64,000 nucleotides of DNA from Pelagihabitans sp947500445 (GTDB lineage: Bacteria > Bacteroidota > Bacteroidia > Flavobacteriales > Flavobacteriaceae): positions 124,001-188,000 of the forward strand of contig NZ_JBNGOP010000004.1 in NCBI RefSeq assembly GCF_050589625.1, read 5' to 3'. The position numbers were made by a program, and so were the translations under genes. The notes beneath the pieces were generated by a model. It was not told where the DNA came from. It saw only the letters and a list, made by a program, of their open reading frames with translations, and did no database searches. Shown here one piece after another: positions 8,226 through 16,457 of the stretch (position 1 is its first letter; the number at the start of each line of letters is the position of its first letter).

Positions 8226-11219
8226 ATGCAAAGTAAAGGACTTATAAAGCTTTTTGCCTTCTTGTTCGGGCTAGTAAGCATTTATCAATTATCATATACA
8301 TTTATAACCAATAATGTAGAAAGCAAGGCCGAGGCCTTTGCCATAGCAAATGTTGCCGAAGACCAGGAGGACTATCTTGAAAAGCGGGAAGCTTTGGAGG
8401 CCAAGTATTTGGATTCTATCGGAAAGCAAAAAATATTAGGGTTCACCGATTATAACGAAGCAAGGAAGAAACAGCTCAACAAGGGGCTCGATTTAGAGGG
8501 TGGAATCAACGTTACCCTTCAGATTTCCGTAAAGGATATTTTGATCGGATTGGCGAATGGCACAAAAAATCCGGTTTTCAACAAGGCGCTGGCCGATGCC
8601 GATGCCGCTTCAAGGGAAAGCGACGACACCTATTTGGAACTCTTTTTTGACGCTTTTGACAACATTAAGGGAGATACCAAATTGGCTACGCCCGACATTT
8701 TTTACACCCGGGGACTAGAAGGAGAGATCAATGCGAACATGTCCGATGATGAGGTAAAACCCGTTATCCGTAAAAAAATTGATGAATCCATAGAATCCGC
8801 TTTTGAAGTACTTCGTGAGCGTATCGATGGTTTTGGGGTCACCCAACCGAACATCCAACGGGAAGGAACTTCAGGACGTATATTGGTAGAACTTCCCGGT
8901 GCAAGGGATATTTCTCGCGCCCAGACATTGTTGTCCAGTACTGCGCAGTTGGAATTTTGGGAAACCTACAGACCAAACAATCAGGCCTTGCAAGGATTCT
9001 TTTTTCAAGCGAATGAGGCCCTAAAGGGATTGGTAGCGGATACCAAGGAGCCAGAGGTAAAAGAAGCCTCGGAGATCGATTCGTTGCTTTCCGATGTATC
9101 GCAGGATTCCCTGGACCTGGCAACACAGCGCAATCCATTGTTCGAGAAATTCCAGATCGGTGCCCCCAGCTACGCAGTTGGTGTTGTCGCCATAAAGGAT
9201 ACCGCCGAGGTAGGGAGCTACCTTCGTATTAAGGAAATCAGAAGATTGCTACCGGCGGAGTTGCAGTTCGTTAAATTTCTTTGGGAACGCCCACAAGAAG
9301 GTTCAGAGACGGTGGAATTGTACGCCTTGAAATCCAATCGTGAAAAAACACCTCGTATCAGTGGCGATGTGGTAAGCGATGCCAGGGCCGACTTCGATAT
9401 CGGAGGAAAGCCAGCAGTATCGATGAGTATGAATACGAAAGGTGCCAAAGAGTGGGAAAAGTTAACGGGCGATGCCTATACCAATCAAACCGGAATCGCT
9501 ATTGTACTTGACAATAAAGTGTACACGGCACCTGGGGTTTCCAGTGGACCCATCTCCGGGGGTAATTCCGAAATTACCGGAAAGTTCACGATAAACGAAA
9601 CCAAGGATATTTCCAATGTACTCCGTGCCGGAAAGCTTCCAGCACGAGCTGAAATTATCCAATCCGAAATCGTAGGACCCTCATTGGGGCAAGAAGCCAT
9701 CGATAGCGGTCTGATGTCCTTTTTGATTGCCATGGCCATTGTATTGGTATGGATGGTGTTCTATTACGGAAAAGCGGGCATCTTTGCCGACATCGCTTTG
9801 TTGCTCAACATCTTATTGATTTTTGGGGTATTGACCAGTTTGGGCGCCGTATTGACATTGCCTGGTATCGCCGGTATCGTTCTTACCATTGGTATGTCGG
9901 TTGATGCCAACGTACTTATTTTTGAGCGGATCAAAGAAGAATTGGCCAAAGGAAAAGGAAAGGCACAAGCGGTCGCCGATGGTTTCAGCAATGCGCTTTC
10001 CTCTATCTTGGATGCCAACATCACTACGGGACTTACGGCCATTATCCTATTCATTTTTGGTTCGGGCCCTATCAAGGGGTTTGCGACTACGTTGCTTATC
10101 GGTATCGTCACATCCTTGTTCACCGCTATTTTCATAACACGATTGTTGGTGGATTGGTACATCGGTGGAAAAGACCGTCGTTTGGATTTTTCAACGCCAT
10201 TGACCAAAAATTTATTCAAGAATATCGATATCAATTTCTTGTCGAAAAGAAAGATAGCCTATGTGTTCTCCGTAATTTTGGTAGGTATCGGAATCTTTTC
10301 TTTAGCTACAAAAGGATTGCAGCAGGGAGTCGATTTTATTGGAGGACGAACCTATCAAGTGCGTTTTGAAAAGGCGGTGAGTGCTTCCGAAATCGCTTCG
10401 GAGCTCAATACGGAATTTGGTAGCGGTACCCAGGTGAAGACGTACGGGGAAGCGAACCAAATCAAGATTACCACTGCGTATAAGGTAGATGTGGAAGGCA
10501 TTGAAGTGGACAATGAAATTCAGGATAAGTTGTTCGGTGCATTACAGAAATATTTGCCGGACGGCACTTCCAAGGCCGATTTTATTACCGGAGGTGGAGA
10601 AGCCTCGTTGGGGATCTTACAATCGGTAAAAGTAGGGCCTACCATTGCGGATGATATTAAGAAGAATGCCTTTTTGGCCATTATCGGCTCGTTAGCGGTA
10701 GTATTCCTTTACATCCTGATACGTTTCCGTAGATGGCAATTTTCTTTGGGAGCCGTTGCAGCGGTTTTTCATGATGTGATGATCGTTCTCGGAATCTTTT
10801 CATTATTGGGTACCGCAATGCCGTTTAACATGGAAATCGACCAAGCATTTATCGCGGCCATCCTTACGGTAATCGGATACTCTTTGAACGATACCGTGGT
10901 TGTGTTCGACCGTATACGGGAAATTATCGGTGAAAAGGGATGGAAAGCGGGAGAGAATATCAACCTGGCCTTGAATAGTACCCTTAGTAGAACGTTGAAT
11001 ACTTCCTTGACCACCTTGGTGGTATTGTTAGCGATATTCACTTTTGGTGGAGAGTCGTTACGAGGCTTTATGTTCGCCATGATCATCGGTATTATTGTAG
11101 GTACGTACTCGTCCTTGTTTATCGCGACACCAATAATGTACGATACCTTAAAGAAAAGTGTTACCTCGCCGATCAAGGAAAAAGCAAAGGCCGTAGAACA
11201 AGAAAAAGTGACTGCATAG
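8226..11219 (+). CDS. secDF: Protein translocase subunit SecDF (fused)
   Basis: Membrane component that uses the proton gradient to aid Sec-dependent export. SecD and SecF are fused in one 997-residue chain, the usual form in Bacteroidota. The N-terminal membrane segment is at residues 7-27. The SecD motif LNKGLDLEGGINVTL lies near residue 85, followed by a large periplasmic domain. SecD membrane segments start near 495 and include TIGMSVDANVLIFERIKEE. The SecF half starts near 660 with GVDFIGGRTYQV around 702, and its second membrane cluster contains GYSLNDTVVVFDRIRE. All hallmark acidic residues appear present. It is a single gene with its own promoter and terminator. Confidence 0.97.
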   Translation: MQSKGLIKLFAFLFGLVSIYQLSYTFITNNVESKAEAFAIANVAEDQEDYLEKREALEAKYLDSIGKQKILGFTDYNEARKKQLNKGLDLEGGINVTLQISVKDILIGLANGTKNPVFNKALADADAASRESDDTYLELFFDAFDNIKGDTKLATPDIFYTRGLEGEINANMSDDEVKPVIRKKIDESIESAFEVLRERIDGFGVTQPNIQREGTSGRILVELPGARDISRAQTLLSSTAQLEFWETYRPNNQALQGFFFQANEALKGLVADTKEPEVKEASEIDSLLSDVSQDSLDLATQRNPLFEKFQIGAPSYAVGVVAIKDTAEVGSYLRIKEIRRLLPAELQFVKFLWERPQEGSETVELYALKSNREKTPRISGDVVSDARADFDIGGKPAVSMSMNTKGAKEWEKLTGDAYTNQTGIAIVLDNKVYTAPGVSSGPISGGNSEITGKFTINETKDISNVLRAGKLPARAEIIQSEIVGPSLGQEAIDSGLMSFLIAMAIVLVWMVFYYGKAGIFADIALLLNILLIFGVLTSLGAVLTLPGIAGIVLTIGMSVDANVLIFERIKEELAKGKGKAQAVADGFSNALSSILDANITTGLTAIILFIFGSGPIKGFATTLLIGIVTSLFTAIFITRLLVDWYIGGKDRRLDFSTPLTKNLFKNIDINFLSKRKIAYVFSVILVGIGIFSLATKGLQQGVDFIGGRTYQVRFEKAVSASEIASELNTEFGSGTQVKTYGEANQIKITTAYKVDVEGIEVDNEIQDKLFGALQKYLPDGTSKADFITGGGEASLGILQSVKVGPTIADDIKKNAFLAIIGSLAVVFLYILIRFRRWQFSLGAVAAVFHDVMIVLGIFSLLGTAMPFNMEIDQAFIAAILTVIGYSLNDTVVVFDRIREIIGEKGWKAGENINLALNSTLSRTLNTSLTTLVVLLAIFTFGGESLRGFMFAMIIGIIVGTYSSLFIATPIMYDTLKKSVTSPIKEKAKAVEQEKVTA

Positions 11220-11241
11220 TCAGAATACAATGGCATAACAG

Positions 11242-11278
11242 AAACCGCTGATGGTGCATTCCATTAGCGGTTTTTTTG
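11242..11278 (+). terminator. Rho-independent terminator after secDF
   Basis: Arms AACCGCTGATGG and CCATTAGCGGTT close a short loop and are followed by seven T, 25 bp past the secDF stop. Confidence 0.9.
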
Positions 11279-11320
11279 TGTTCTATGGTTTTGTTGTAGT
11301 GCGAGGATTTCGAGGGTTTG

Positions 11321-11344
11321 TACCATTTCAAAGTTTAAATGGTA
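11321..11344. repeat. 24-bp palindromic repeat, unit 1
   Basis: The arms TACCATTT and AAATGGTA flank the centre CAAAGTTT. It abuts the stop codon of the leftward ABC gene exactly. Related units lie at 19703, 25495, 25654 and 49259. Confidence 0.7.
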
Positions 11345-12595
11345 TTAGTACAGTACCTCGCCTTTGGCGCCTTTTGGAGTCATCGTAAGTTGATATACCT
11401 GATCCGCATTCAATCCCGGTTCGGACCGGTGCGAAACAAAAATAACGGTCGTGTCGCTTTCCTGTGCGAACCTATTGACGAGGCTTACGAACATTCGAGC
11501 ACTTTCATCATCCAGTCCGGTAGTCGGTTCGTCCAAAATCAATAGTACGGGGTGTTTTATCATTGCCCGTATGCACATGACCATGCGTTTTTGTCCGGTG
11601 CCGAGCTCTTGAAAAAGAACATCTTTTAAATGCCACATACCGATCAGTTGCAACCATGCCTTGGCCAGGCGAAGCTGCGCCGCAGTCGGACGGATGTAGA
11701 GCCCTATGGAGTCGTATAGCCCGCTGATGACCATATGGATTACGGAATGGTATCCCGTAAAATTATCGGTCATTGCCGGAGTAAAATACCCGATTTTTTG
11801 TTTGAGCTCCCATACACTTTCACCGCTTCCTTTTTTTTGACCGAAAAGGTACAGCTCTTGGCCATATCCTTTAGGATTTTCCCCGGTGATCATGGAAAGT
11901 ATGGTCGTTTTTCCGGAGCCGTTCGCTCCACGGAGTTCCCAAAAACTTCCCTTTTCAATGGTCCAGTTAATGTGGTCCAAAATACAGCGCCCCTCATAAG
12001 AGACCCGAATGTCTTTCAATTTGATGACGATGGGAGCATCATAGGACATCGGTTCAAGCGGTTCGGGAATGCGTTGCTCCACAAAAAGTTCCCGCGCTTC
12101 CGCTCCTGGGTCTTCCCGATCTTCGAATTCAAGAACATCTTGGATATCTCCCCTAGGGCCCATTTGGACCACATGTTCCGTAAAAGTGAGAATATCCGTT
12201 TTTCTGCTAACGACTTGGATAAGGGAAATCGTACTGGAAGCTTTTTGCAAGGTGGTTTTTACCGTTTCCCGTGTTTTGGAATCCAAATGATCAAAAACGT
12301 TATCGAGTATAATAAAATCGGGAGCTTGCTCCAAAAGAAATGCGAGGAGCACCTTTTTCTGCTCACCGCTCGACATGGTCTTTAAATTTTGGGTGCGGGT
12401 ATCGGTGATGATCTTACGATCGTGTTTTTCTTCTTCGTCGATAAACTCCGAAAGTGTCTTTTTGGAAAAAAGAAGCCCTTGTTTGTCCTTAAAATGTTCA
12501 AACCCTTTTGGGATGGGACCTTTTAAAAGCGATTCGATAAAAACGGCTTTCGGACTGGAATTGTCCACCAATATGGCCCAGTGCTGTGCATTCAT
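11345..12595 (-). CDS. ModF/PhrA-like double ABC ATPase with a degenerate first domain
   Basis: A 416-residue soluble protein with two ABC ATPase domains and no membrane segment, resembling the ModF (PhrA) family; the substrate is unknown. The second domain is complete: Walker A GANGSGKTT at 223-231, signature LGTGQKR at 331-337, Walker B LLILDEPTTGLD from 351 and H-loop SHR at 388-390. The first domain keeps the signature SSGEQKK (75-81) but its Walker A position reads VDNSSPKAVF, without the GxxGxGK pattern, and its Walker B ends in LDN, so the catalytic glutamate is Asn. It overlaps the upstream GNAT gene by four bases, indicating translational coupling, and is last in the lgt operon. Confidence 0.85.
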   Translation of the reverse strand: MNAQHWAILVDNSSPKAVFIESLLKGPIPKGFEHFKDKQGLLFSKKTLSEFIDEEEKHDRKIITDTRTQNLKTMSSGEQKKVLLAFLLEQAPDFIILDNVFDHLDSKTRETVKTTLQKASSTISLIQVVSRKTDILTFTEHVVQMGPRGDIQDVLEFEDREDPGAEARELFVEQRIPEPLEPMSYDAPIVIKLKDIRVSYEGRCILDHINWTIEKGSFWELRGANGSGKTTILSMITGENPKGYGQELYLFGQKKGSGESVWELKQKIGYFTPAMTDNFTGYHSVIHMVISGLYDSIGLYIRPTAAQLRLAKAWLQLIGMWHLKDVLFQELGTGQKRMVMCIRAMIKHPVLLILDEPTTGLDDESARMFVSLVNRFAQESDTTVIFVSHRSEPGLNADQVYQLTMTPKGAKGEVLY

Positions 12596-13110
12596 AGGGC
12601 AATACGGTATATGTGAACGGGATTATTGTGGTATTGCGTAGTCCCGCGCTGTTGCATTCCGACAGCGGTGGCTACCTTTTGGGAAGGAAGGTTGTGAATT
12701 TGAATGATGGAGATAAGCGAAGGGGCCAATTGCCTTTCAATTGCAACTTCCTTGCATTGCAAGGCGGCCTCCGTGGCAAGGCCTTTTCCCCAAAATTCCG
12801 GTAAAAGGGAGTAGGCGATCTCAATTTCCCGTTTGCCGGCAACCTCCTGAATGAGCAATCCCGCCAATCCTACAAGCTGTTCGGTATCACGGAGTATTAA
12901 GGCCTGCTTTCCGCCCAATCCGTTCTCATATCGGTATAACGTCCGTTCAAGGTCGTCGGTACAGGCTTTTATCGGGTCTTTTGGCAGTCCTGACCAAAAT
13001 TCGGAAGTACGTCGGTCTCGGTGAAAAGGCAACCATGCATCAAAGTGGGAAAGCGTTACTTTTCGGAAAAGCAATCGTTCGGTCGATTCTCCATCCAACA
13101 ACAATTCCAT
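12592..13110 (-). CDS. GNAT family N-acetyltransferase (RimJ/RimL-like)
   Basis: A 172-residue acetyl-CoA-dependent acetyltransferase; the substrate is unknown. The N-terminal strand TERLLFRKVTLSHFDAWLPF is typical of the RimJ/RimL branch. The acetyl-CoA loop is EFWGKGLATEA near residues 126-136, and the IHNLPSQKVATAVGM segment near 142-156 matches the conserved N-x-x-S helix. The gene sits five bases after the DUF192 gene and overlaps the ABC gene by four bases, so it belongs to the same operon. RimL-type ribosomal-protein acetylation is possible but cannot be decided from the sequence. Confidence 0.88.
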   Translation of the reverse strand: MELLLDGESTERLLFRKVTLSHFDAWLPFHRDRRTSEFWSGLPKDPIKACTDDLERTLYRYENGLGGKQALILRDTEQLVGLAGLLIQEVAGKREIEIAYSLLPEFWGKGLATEAALQCKEVAIERQLAPSLISIIQIHNLPSQKVATAVGMQQRGTTQYHNNPVHIYRIAL

Positions 13111-13115
13111 AACGG

Positions 13116-13604
13116 CTATAGCTTTTCGTAGGCAATTCGGTCCCCAACCGTCAGCCCGAGTTCTTGTACCAGCCCTGCATTCACTTCCAGTACATATTGA
13201 ACGGGAACACCAGATGGTAGGCTGTTTTCATTAAAAGGTTCGGCATTTTCTTGAAAACTGGCAATGGTCAGATCTGTTTTTATAAAAATAAGGTCCAAGG
13301 GAAATGCGGTGTTTTTCATATAAAAGGCATGCATTTCTTCCCGTTCAAAAACAAAAAGCATCCCTTGTTTCCGTTCCATTCCTTTTCGGTACATCAGACC
13401 GGTCTGCGTTTCATAGGAATTGTCGGCAATTTCGATATCCATGGTCATGATCAGGCTATCGCTTTTTTGCGAAAAGAAGGAGAGCGTACCTTCTTTGGTA
13501 AAACGCACTTCTTGGGTTTTTACCGGTTTTTTAGCGTCCTCCTTGCATCCCGTAAAAACGGTTAATAGCATCAGGGAAACGATAAAAAAAGTACAAGGGC
13601 GCAT
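13116..13604 (-). CDS. DUF192 family lipoprotein
   Basis: A 162-residue DUF192 protein; members are small exported proteins of unclear function. The start at 13604 (MRPCTFFIVS) is chosen because it yields a lipoprotein signal with lipobox VFTGC; an earlier in-frame ATG 34 codons upstream would overlap lgt. The domain shows the family blocks TGLMYRKGMERKQGMLFVF, MKNTAFPLDLIFI and VLEVNAGLVQELGLTVGD. It starts 35 bp after the lgt stop, so this probable lipoprotein is co-transcribed with the enzyme that lipidates prolipoproteins. Confidence 0.9.
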   Translation of the reverse strand: MRPCTFFIVSLMLLTVFTGCKEDAKKPVKTQEVRFTKEGTLSFFSQKSDSLIMTMDIEIADNSYETQTGLMYRKGMERKQGMLFVFEREEMHAFYMKNTAFPLDLIFIKTDLTIASFQENAEPFNENSLPSGVPVQYVLEVNAGLVQELGLTVGDRIAYEKL

Positions 13605-13639
13605 GTTCTTGGTTTTAATCAGCAATGAATTCAACGGTT

Positions 13640-14599
13640 TTACACTGTTTTTCCCGGTCGGAACATAAAATAAAGCCCTACTATAATGAACGGGATACTG
13701 AGCCATTGCCCGGTGGAGAGCAGCCCTAGACTTTCTTCAAAACCACCTTGACTTTTCTTCACGTACTCGACAAAGAAACGAACGGTCCACAGCAAAATTA
13801 AAAACAGACCGAAAAGGTACCCTTGTTTGTTCTTCTTGTCCGTTTTCCAATATAAAAAGTAGAGCAGGGCAAATACACAAATATAACAGACCCCCTCGTA
13901 TAATTGTGCTGGGTGACGGTATGGAATTTGTGCCAGGTATTCGGAAAATTCGGGATTGTTCTCAATGGCGTCATAGGCGGCATTCAAGGTTTTTTCTTTT
14001 GTGACGCCCAAGGCTTTTGAGGGATGCATATCATTGGAATCCCGAATAAAACGGGTGGCGAAAAGGGTGGATTCCTCCGTTACCTTTCCATTGATCTCCG
14101 AGTTGAAGAAGTTTCCTAGGCGTACCAAAAAGGCTCCTATGGCGAAGGGAATGACCATACGGTCCAAAAGCCACAACAAGCTAAACTCGGGATGCTTTCG
14201 AATGTATAGGTACATGCCTATGATCACGCCGATCGTAGCACCATGACTCGCAAGACCGGTAAATCCGGTAAACTCGTATCCATCGATAAATCCGAACAAC
14301 GAACCCTTTCCGGTGTCGCGTATCGGCAATAATATTTCTATCAAATTTTCGGAATAGTAAGACCAGTCATAAAAAAATACATGTCCCAAGCGCGCACCTA
14401 AAAGTGTTGCGATAAGGGTGTATATAAAAAGGGAATCCAGTTGTTCAACGGTTTTCCCTTCGTTTTTAAAAATACGTTTCATAAGGGCCCAACCCAAGGC
14501 AAAAGCGGTCACCCATAGCAAATTGTAGTATTTGATCTGCAATGGTCCAAGGCTAAATAAGGTTTCGTTCGGATTCCAGGTAATACCTAAAAAGTACAT
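13640..14599 (-). CDS. lgt: Prolipoprotein diacylglyceryl transferase
   Basis: Inner-membrane enzyme that transfers diacylglycerol to the lipobox cysteine, the first step of lipoprotein maturation. The 319 residues form about seven membrane segments. The signature VRLGNFFNSEING near residue 160 carries the essential Arg, Asn and Glu, and GLASHGATIG near 120 carries the conserved His-Gly. HPAQLYEG near 225 is also diagnostic. It opens a leftward operon of lgt, a DUF192 lipoprotein, a GNAT and an ABC ATPase. Bacteroidota rely heavily on lipoproteins, and many are visible in this window. Confidence 0.96.
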   Translation of the reverse strand: MYFLGITWNPNETLFSLGPLQIKYYNLLWVTAFALGWALMKRIFKNEGKTVEQLDSLFIYTLIATLLGARLGHVFFYDWSYYSENLIEILLPIRDTGKGSLFGFIDGYEFTGFTGLASHGATIGVIIGMYLYIRKHPEFSLLWLLDRMVIPFAIGAFLVRLGNFFNSEINGKVTEESTLFATRFIRDSNDMHPSKALGVTKEKTLNAAYDAIENNPEFSEYLAQIPYRHPAQLYEGVCYICVFALLYFLYWKTDKKNKQGYLFGLFLILLWTVRFFVEYVKKSQGGFEESLGLLSTGQWLSIPFIIVGLYFMFRPGKTV

Positions 14600-14678
14600 A
14601 GTAATTGTTTAGAGGGCTAAGATACATATTTCAAGTAAAGTCAGGGTATTCCGATAACCCAAATGGACTAGAAAAGTG

Positions 14679-14713
14679 AATACCCCTGAAACGTTCAAAT
14701 TTCAGGGGTATTC
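14679..14713 (-). terminator. Perfect 14-bp inverted repeat, probable terminator
   Basis: GAATACCCCTGAAA at 14679-14692 and its exact complement at 14700-14713. On the minus strand it follows the SnoaL-like gene by 22 bp and is followed by ACTTTTC, a weak U-tract. Confidence 0.6.
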
Positions 14714-14735
14714 CTTCCGCTATTGGCCATCACCG

Positions 14736-15089
14736 TTAATAGAAAAACTGTTCCGAAAGGATTTTTCCGTTTTGCACTTTATAAACGATAACTTCATCTA
14801 AAGGCCATTGGTTGCCGTCTTTTAATTCAACGGTCATTTTGTATGGGATAGCGATATAGTCTTTAGCAATAATGGCATCACCCACTTCCATACCTTGCAC
14901 ACCGGCAATGTTTTCCTGCATCGCTGCATCTTTTGCTTTAATGGCGGCAACGCCCTTAACGTGTGCGAAATGTTCGGACTGTGGCTCGATATGCTCAGCA
15001 TCTGGATGAAAGAGCTCATCATACACATCATTGAATTTGCCATCCCTTAAAAGACTTACTAGTCTGTTTCCTACTTCTTGATTTGTCAT
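14736..15089 (-). CDS. SnoaL-like (NTF2-fold) protein
   Basis: A 117-residue cytoplasmic protein with the SnoaL/NTF2-like alpha-beta cone fold, judged from the family pattern: helix MTNQEVGNRLVSLLRDGKF, then YDELFHPDAEHIEPQ and strands ending in GKILSEQFFY. SnoaL relatives are small ligand-binding or isomerase proteins; no substrate is indicated. It starts 28 bp after the cytoplasmic SRPBCC gene and has no promoter of its own that I can see, so it should be transcribed from the TGTCACA-type promoter at 15646-15675. SnoaL-like domains are the fused regulatory domain of ECF41 sigma factors, which makes its presence beside an ECF gene notable. Confidence 0.85.
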   Translation of the reverse strand: MTNQEVGNRLVSLLRDGKFNDVYDELFHPDAEHIEPQSEHFAHVKGVAAIKAKDAAMQENIAGVQGMEVGDAIIAKDYIAIPYKMTVELKDGNQWPLDEVIVYKVQNGKILSEQFFY

Positions 15090-15117
15090 TTCTTTTATGT
15101 TTATATTAATCGAATTG

Positions 15118-15621
15118 TTAAGAGACCTTCTTAAGCCTCTTTTTATTAAACTTTAAGTCGGATTTAGTTTTAATTTCAGTTTGCATATCGGTTTCCGCAA
15201 AATATTTTAAGTCGACCAAAGTCTGAAGAACGTCTTTTTTCATTTTTGGTACCATCATCCAACTCATTAATATTTTTGGAACAATGGCCAGCTCAACATT
15301 CAAATCCAGTTCCACTTCGGAAGTGTTTACGCTTTTCTTATTTACCGTAAAAGAATTTACCGCACTTTTCATCATTTTGGGTAATCCGTCTGCGCGATAC
15401 CTATAGGTCATTCTTTCGGTATCCACATGTTCTACTATCTCGCTTATTTCGCCCCAAGCACTGTGGCAAGTACGTCCGCCATTTTCATTACCTAGCACTT
15501 TGCGGTCAGAAGAAGAATTTACTGTGCTTGCCCAGTCACAAACTTGTCCATACTTGTTCCATAAAATATCCCAGACTTTTTCTGCCGGTGCGTCTATTTG
15601 TATTGTTTCCTGTATTCTCAT
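15118..15621 (-). CDS. SRPBCC (START-like) protein, cytoplasmic
   Basis: A 167-residue protein of the SRPBCC/polyketide-cyclase fold, which binds hydrophobic ligands in a deep cavity. The N-terminal pattern MRIQETIQIDAPAEKVWDIL is the usual first strand and helix. There is no signal peptide, unlike its two paralogues at 15742 and 17454, and the C-terminus is strongly basic (KFNKKRLKKVS). The pocket ligand is unknown. It is first gene of a leftward pair with the SnoaL-like gene. Upstream lies the ECF-type promoter P4 at 15646-15675. Confidence 0.85.
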   Translation of the reverse strand: MRIQETIQIDAPAEKVWDILWNKYGQVCDWASTVNSSSDRKVLGNENGGRTCHSAWGEISEIVEHVDTERMTYRYRADGLPKMMKSAVNSFTVNKKSVNTSEVELDLNVELAIVPKILMSWMMVPKMKKDVLQTLVDLKYFAETDMQTEIKTKSDLKFNKKRLKKVS

Positions 15622-15645
15622 AGTGCAGTTATATTAAGTATACCC

Positions 15646-15675
15646 TTTTGATGCAAAAATTGAAGAGGTGTGACA
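15646..15675 (-). promoter_or_regulatory. ECF-type promoter P4 (SRPBCC-SnoaL operon)
   Basis: On the minus strand TGTCACACCT (15675-15666), ten bases, then TGCATCAAAA (15655-15646), 24 bp before the ATG at 15621. The same boxes at identical spacing lie before three other genes of the island. Confidence 0.8.
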
Positions 15676-15691
15676 ACGCTGCTCAGTTTTC

Positions 15692-15727
15692 AAAAAAAAT
15701 GCCCGCTGGATCAGCGGGCATTTTTTT
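15692..15727. terminator. Rho-independent terminator of the secreted SRPBCC gene
   Basis: Arms ATGCCCGCTG and CAGCGGGCAT are flanked by A and T runs on both sides. It lies 15 bp past the stop of the leftward gene at 15742 and separates it from promoter P4. Confidence 0.9.
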
Positions 15728-15741
15728 AGTGCAAATTAGAA

Positions 15742-16251
15742 TTATGCCTTCTCCGCCATTTTGGTTGACATTTCGTCAATGGAAGAATTCATAAATCCTT
15801 TAAACTGCTCTTCGTTCATTTGTGGGTTTTCCATAAATGCGTCATAGTTGGACCACCATACGATCATTGATTTATTGTAGCCCAAATCCACCACTTTAAA
15901 GTTGTTTACCAGGCCTTTTACAGGTACGCCCTCAACTACGGCATAAGTATATGTACGGTTGGTATCGTCGAACGAAAGGATATTTTCTTTAAAAAAACCT
16001 TTTCCGTCCGGTGTGGAGCAAACACGCTGCCCACCTGCGCCTTTTTCGCCCGTAAATTTTACACTGGCCACAGCGGATGAATATTTGTCGATATCATCCA
16101 GTTCTCGGATAATCTCCCAAACATCATCTGCACTTTTATTTACTACTTTGGTGTAGGTAAGTTTTGCATTTGGGTTTTGTGCAGTTGCGTTTTGATTTCC
16201 CGCTCCGATTGCAAATAGTACAACAAAACCTAGTAATTTTAATGTTTTCAT
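15742..16251 (-). CDS. Secreted SRPBCC (START-like) protein
   Basis: A 169-residue SRPBCC-fold protein with a cleavable signal peptide (MKTLKLLGFVVLFAIGAG..., likely cut after ATA at residues 22-24). It is therefore exported, which is unusual for this ligand-binding fold. It is a close paralogue of the lipoprotein at 17454: both carry ADDVW, IDxYSSAV, GxGGQR, YAVxEGxPxKxxVNxFKVV and ENPQMxExQF at matching positions. It is transcribed leftward from promoter P3, divergent from the sigma gene, and has its own terminator. The ligand is unknown; a periplasmic lipid or aromatic compound is possible. Confidence 0.85.
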   Translation of the reverse strand: MKTLKLLGFVVLFAIGAGNQNATAQNPNAKLTYTKVVNKSADDVWEIIRELDDIDKYSSAVASVKFTGEKGAGGQRVCSTPDGKGFFKENILSFDDTNRTYTYAVVEGVPVKGLVNNFKVVDLGYNKSMIVWWSNYDAFMENPQMNEEQFKGFMNSSIDEMSTKMAEKA

Positions 16252-16277
16252 TTTATATGTTTTTAAATGTTACAAAG

Positions 16278-16307
16278 CTTTGATGCAATTAAGTTTGAGG
16301 TGTGACG
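16278..16307 (-). promoter_or_regulatory. ECF-type promoter P3 (secreted SRPBCC gene)
   Basis: On the minus strand CGTCACACCT (16307-16298), ten bases, then TGCATCAAAG (16287-16278), 26 bp before the ATG at 16251. It differs from P1 and P4 only in the first base of the upstream box. Confidence 0.8.
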
Positions 16308-16410
16308 GATTACGCCAATTTTTTACCGGAGGGCGTGCCGAGTTGTTATTGAAGCATAAAAGCGAAACTCATTAAAACAGGTACTTTAATAGGTTTAATC
16401 AAGACGAAGT

Positions 16411-16440
16411 TGTCACATATTAAAAAGAATTGCATCTAAT
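16411..16440 (+). promoter_or_regulatory. ECF-type promoter P2 (sigma gene, autoregulation)
   Basis: TGTCACATAT (16411-16420), ten bases, then TGCATCTAAT (16431-16440), 17 bp before the sigma-factor ATG. The match to the other three sites implies that the sigma factor transcribes its own gene. Confidence 0.8.
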
Positions 16441-16457
16441 TCATAAACTAGGTCACA

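Noticed and set aside
8839..9138. Opposite-strand open frames within secDF, gyrB, uxuA and other genes
   Set aside because: They shadow well-supported genes and show no independent signal.
11321..11344. 24-bp palindrome as an ordinary terminator
   Set aside because: Stems are AT-rich with no T run, some copies are not at transcript ends, and secDF already has a strong terminator at 11242-11278.
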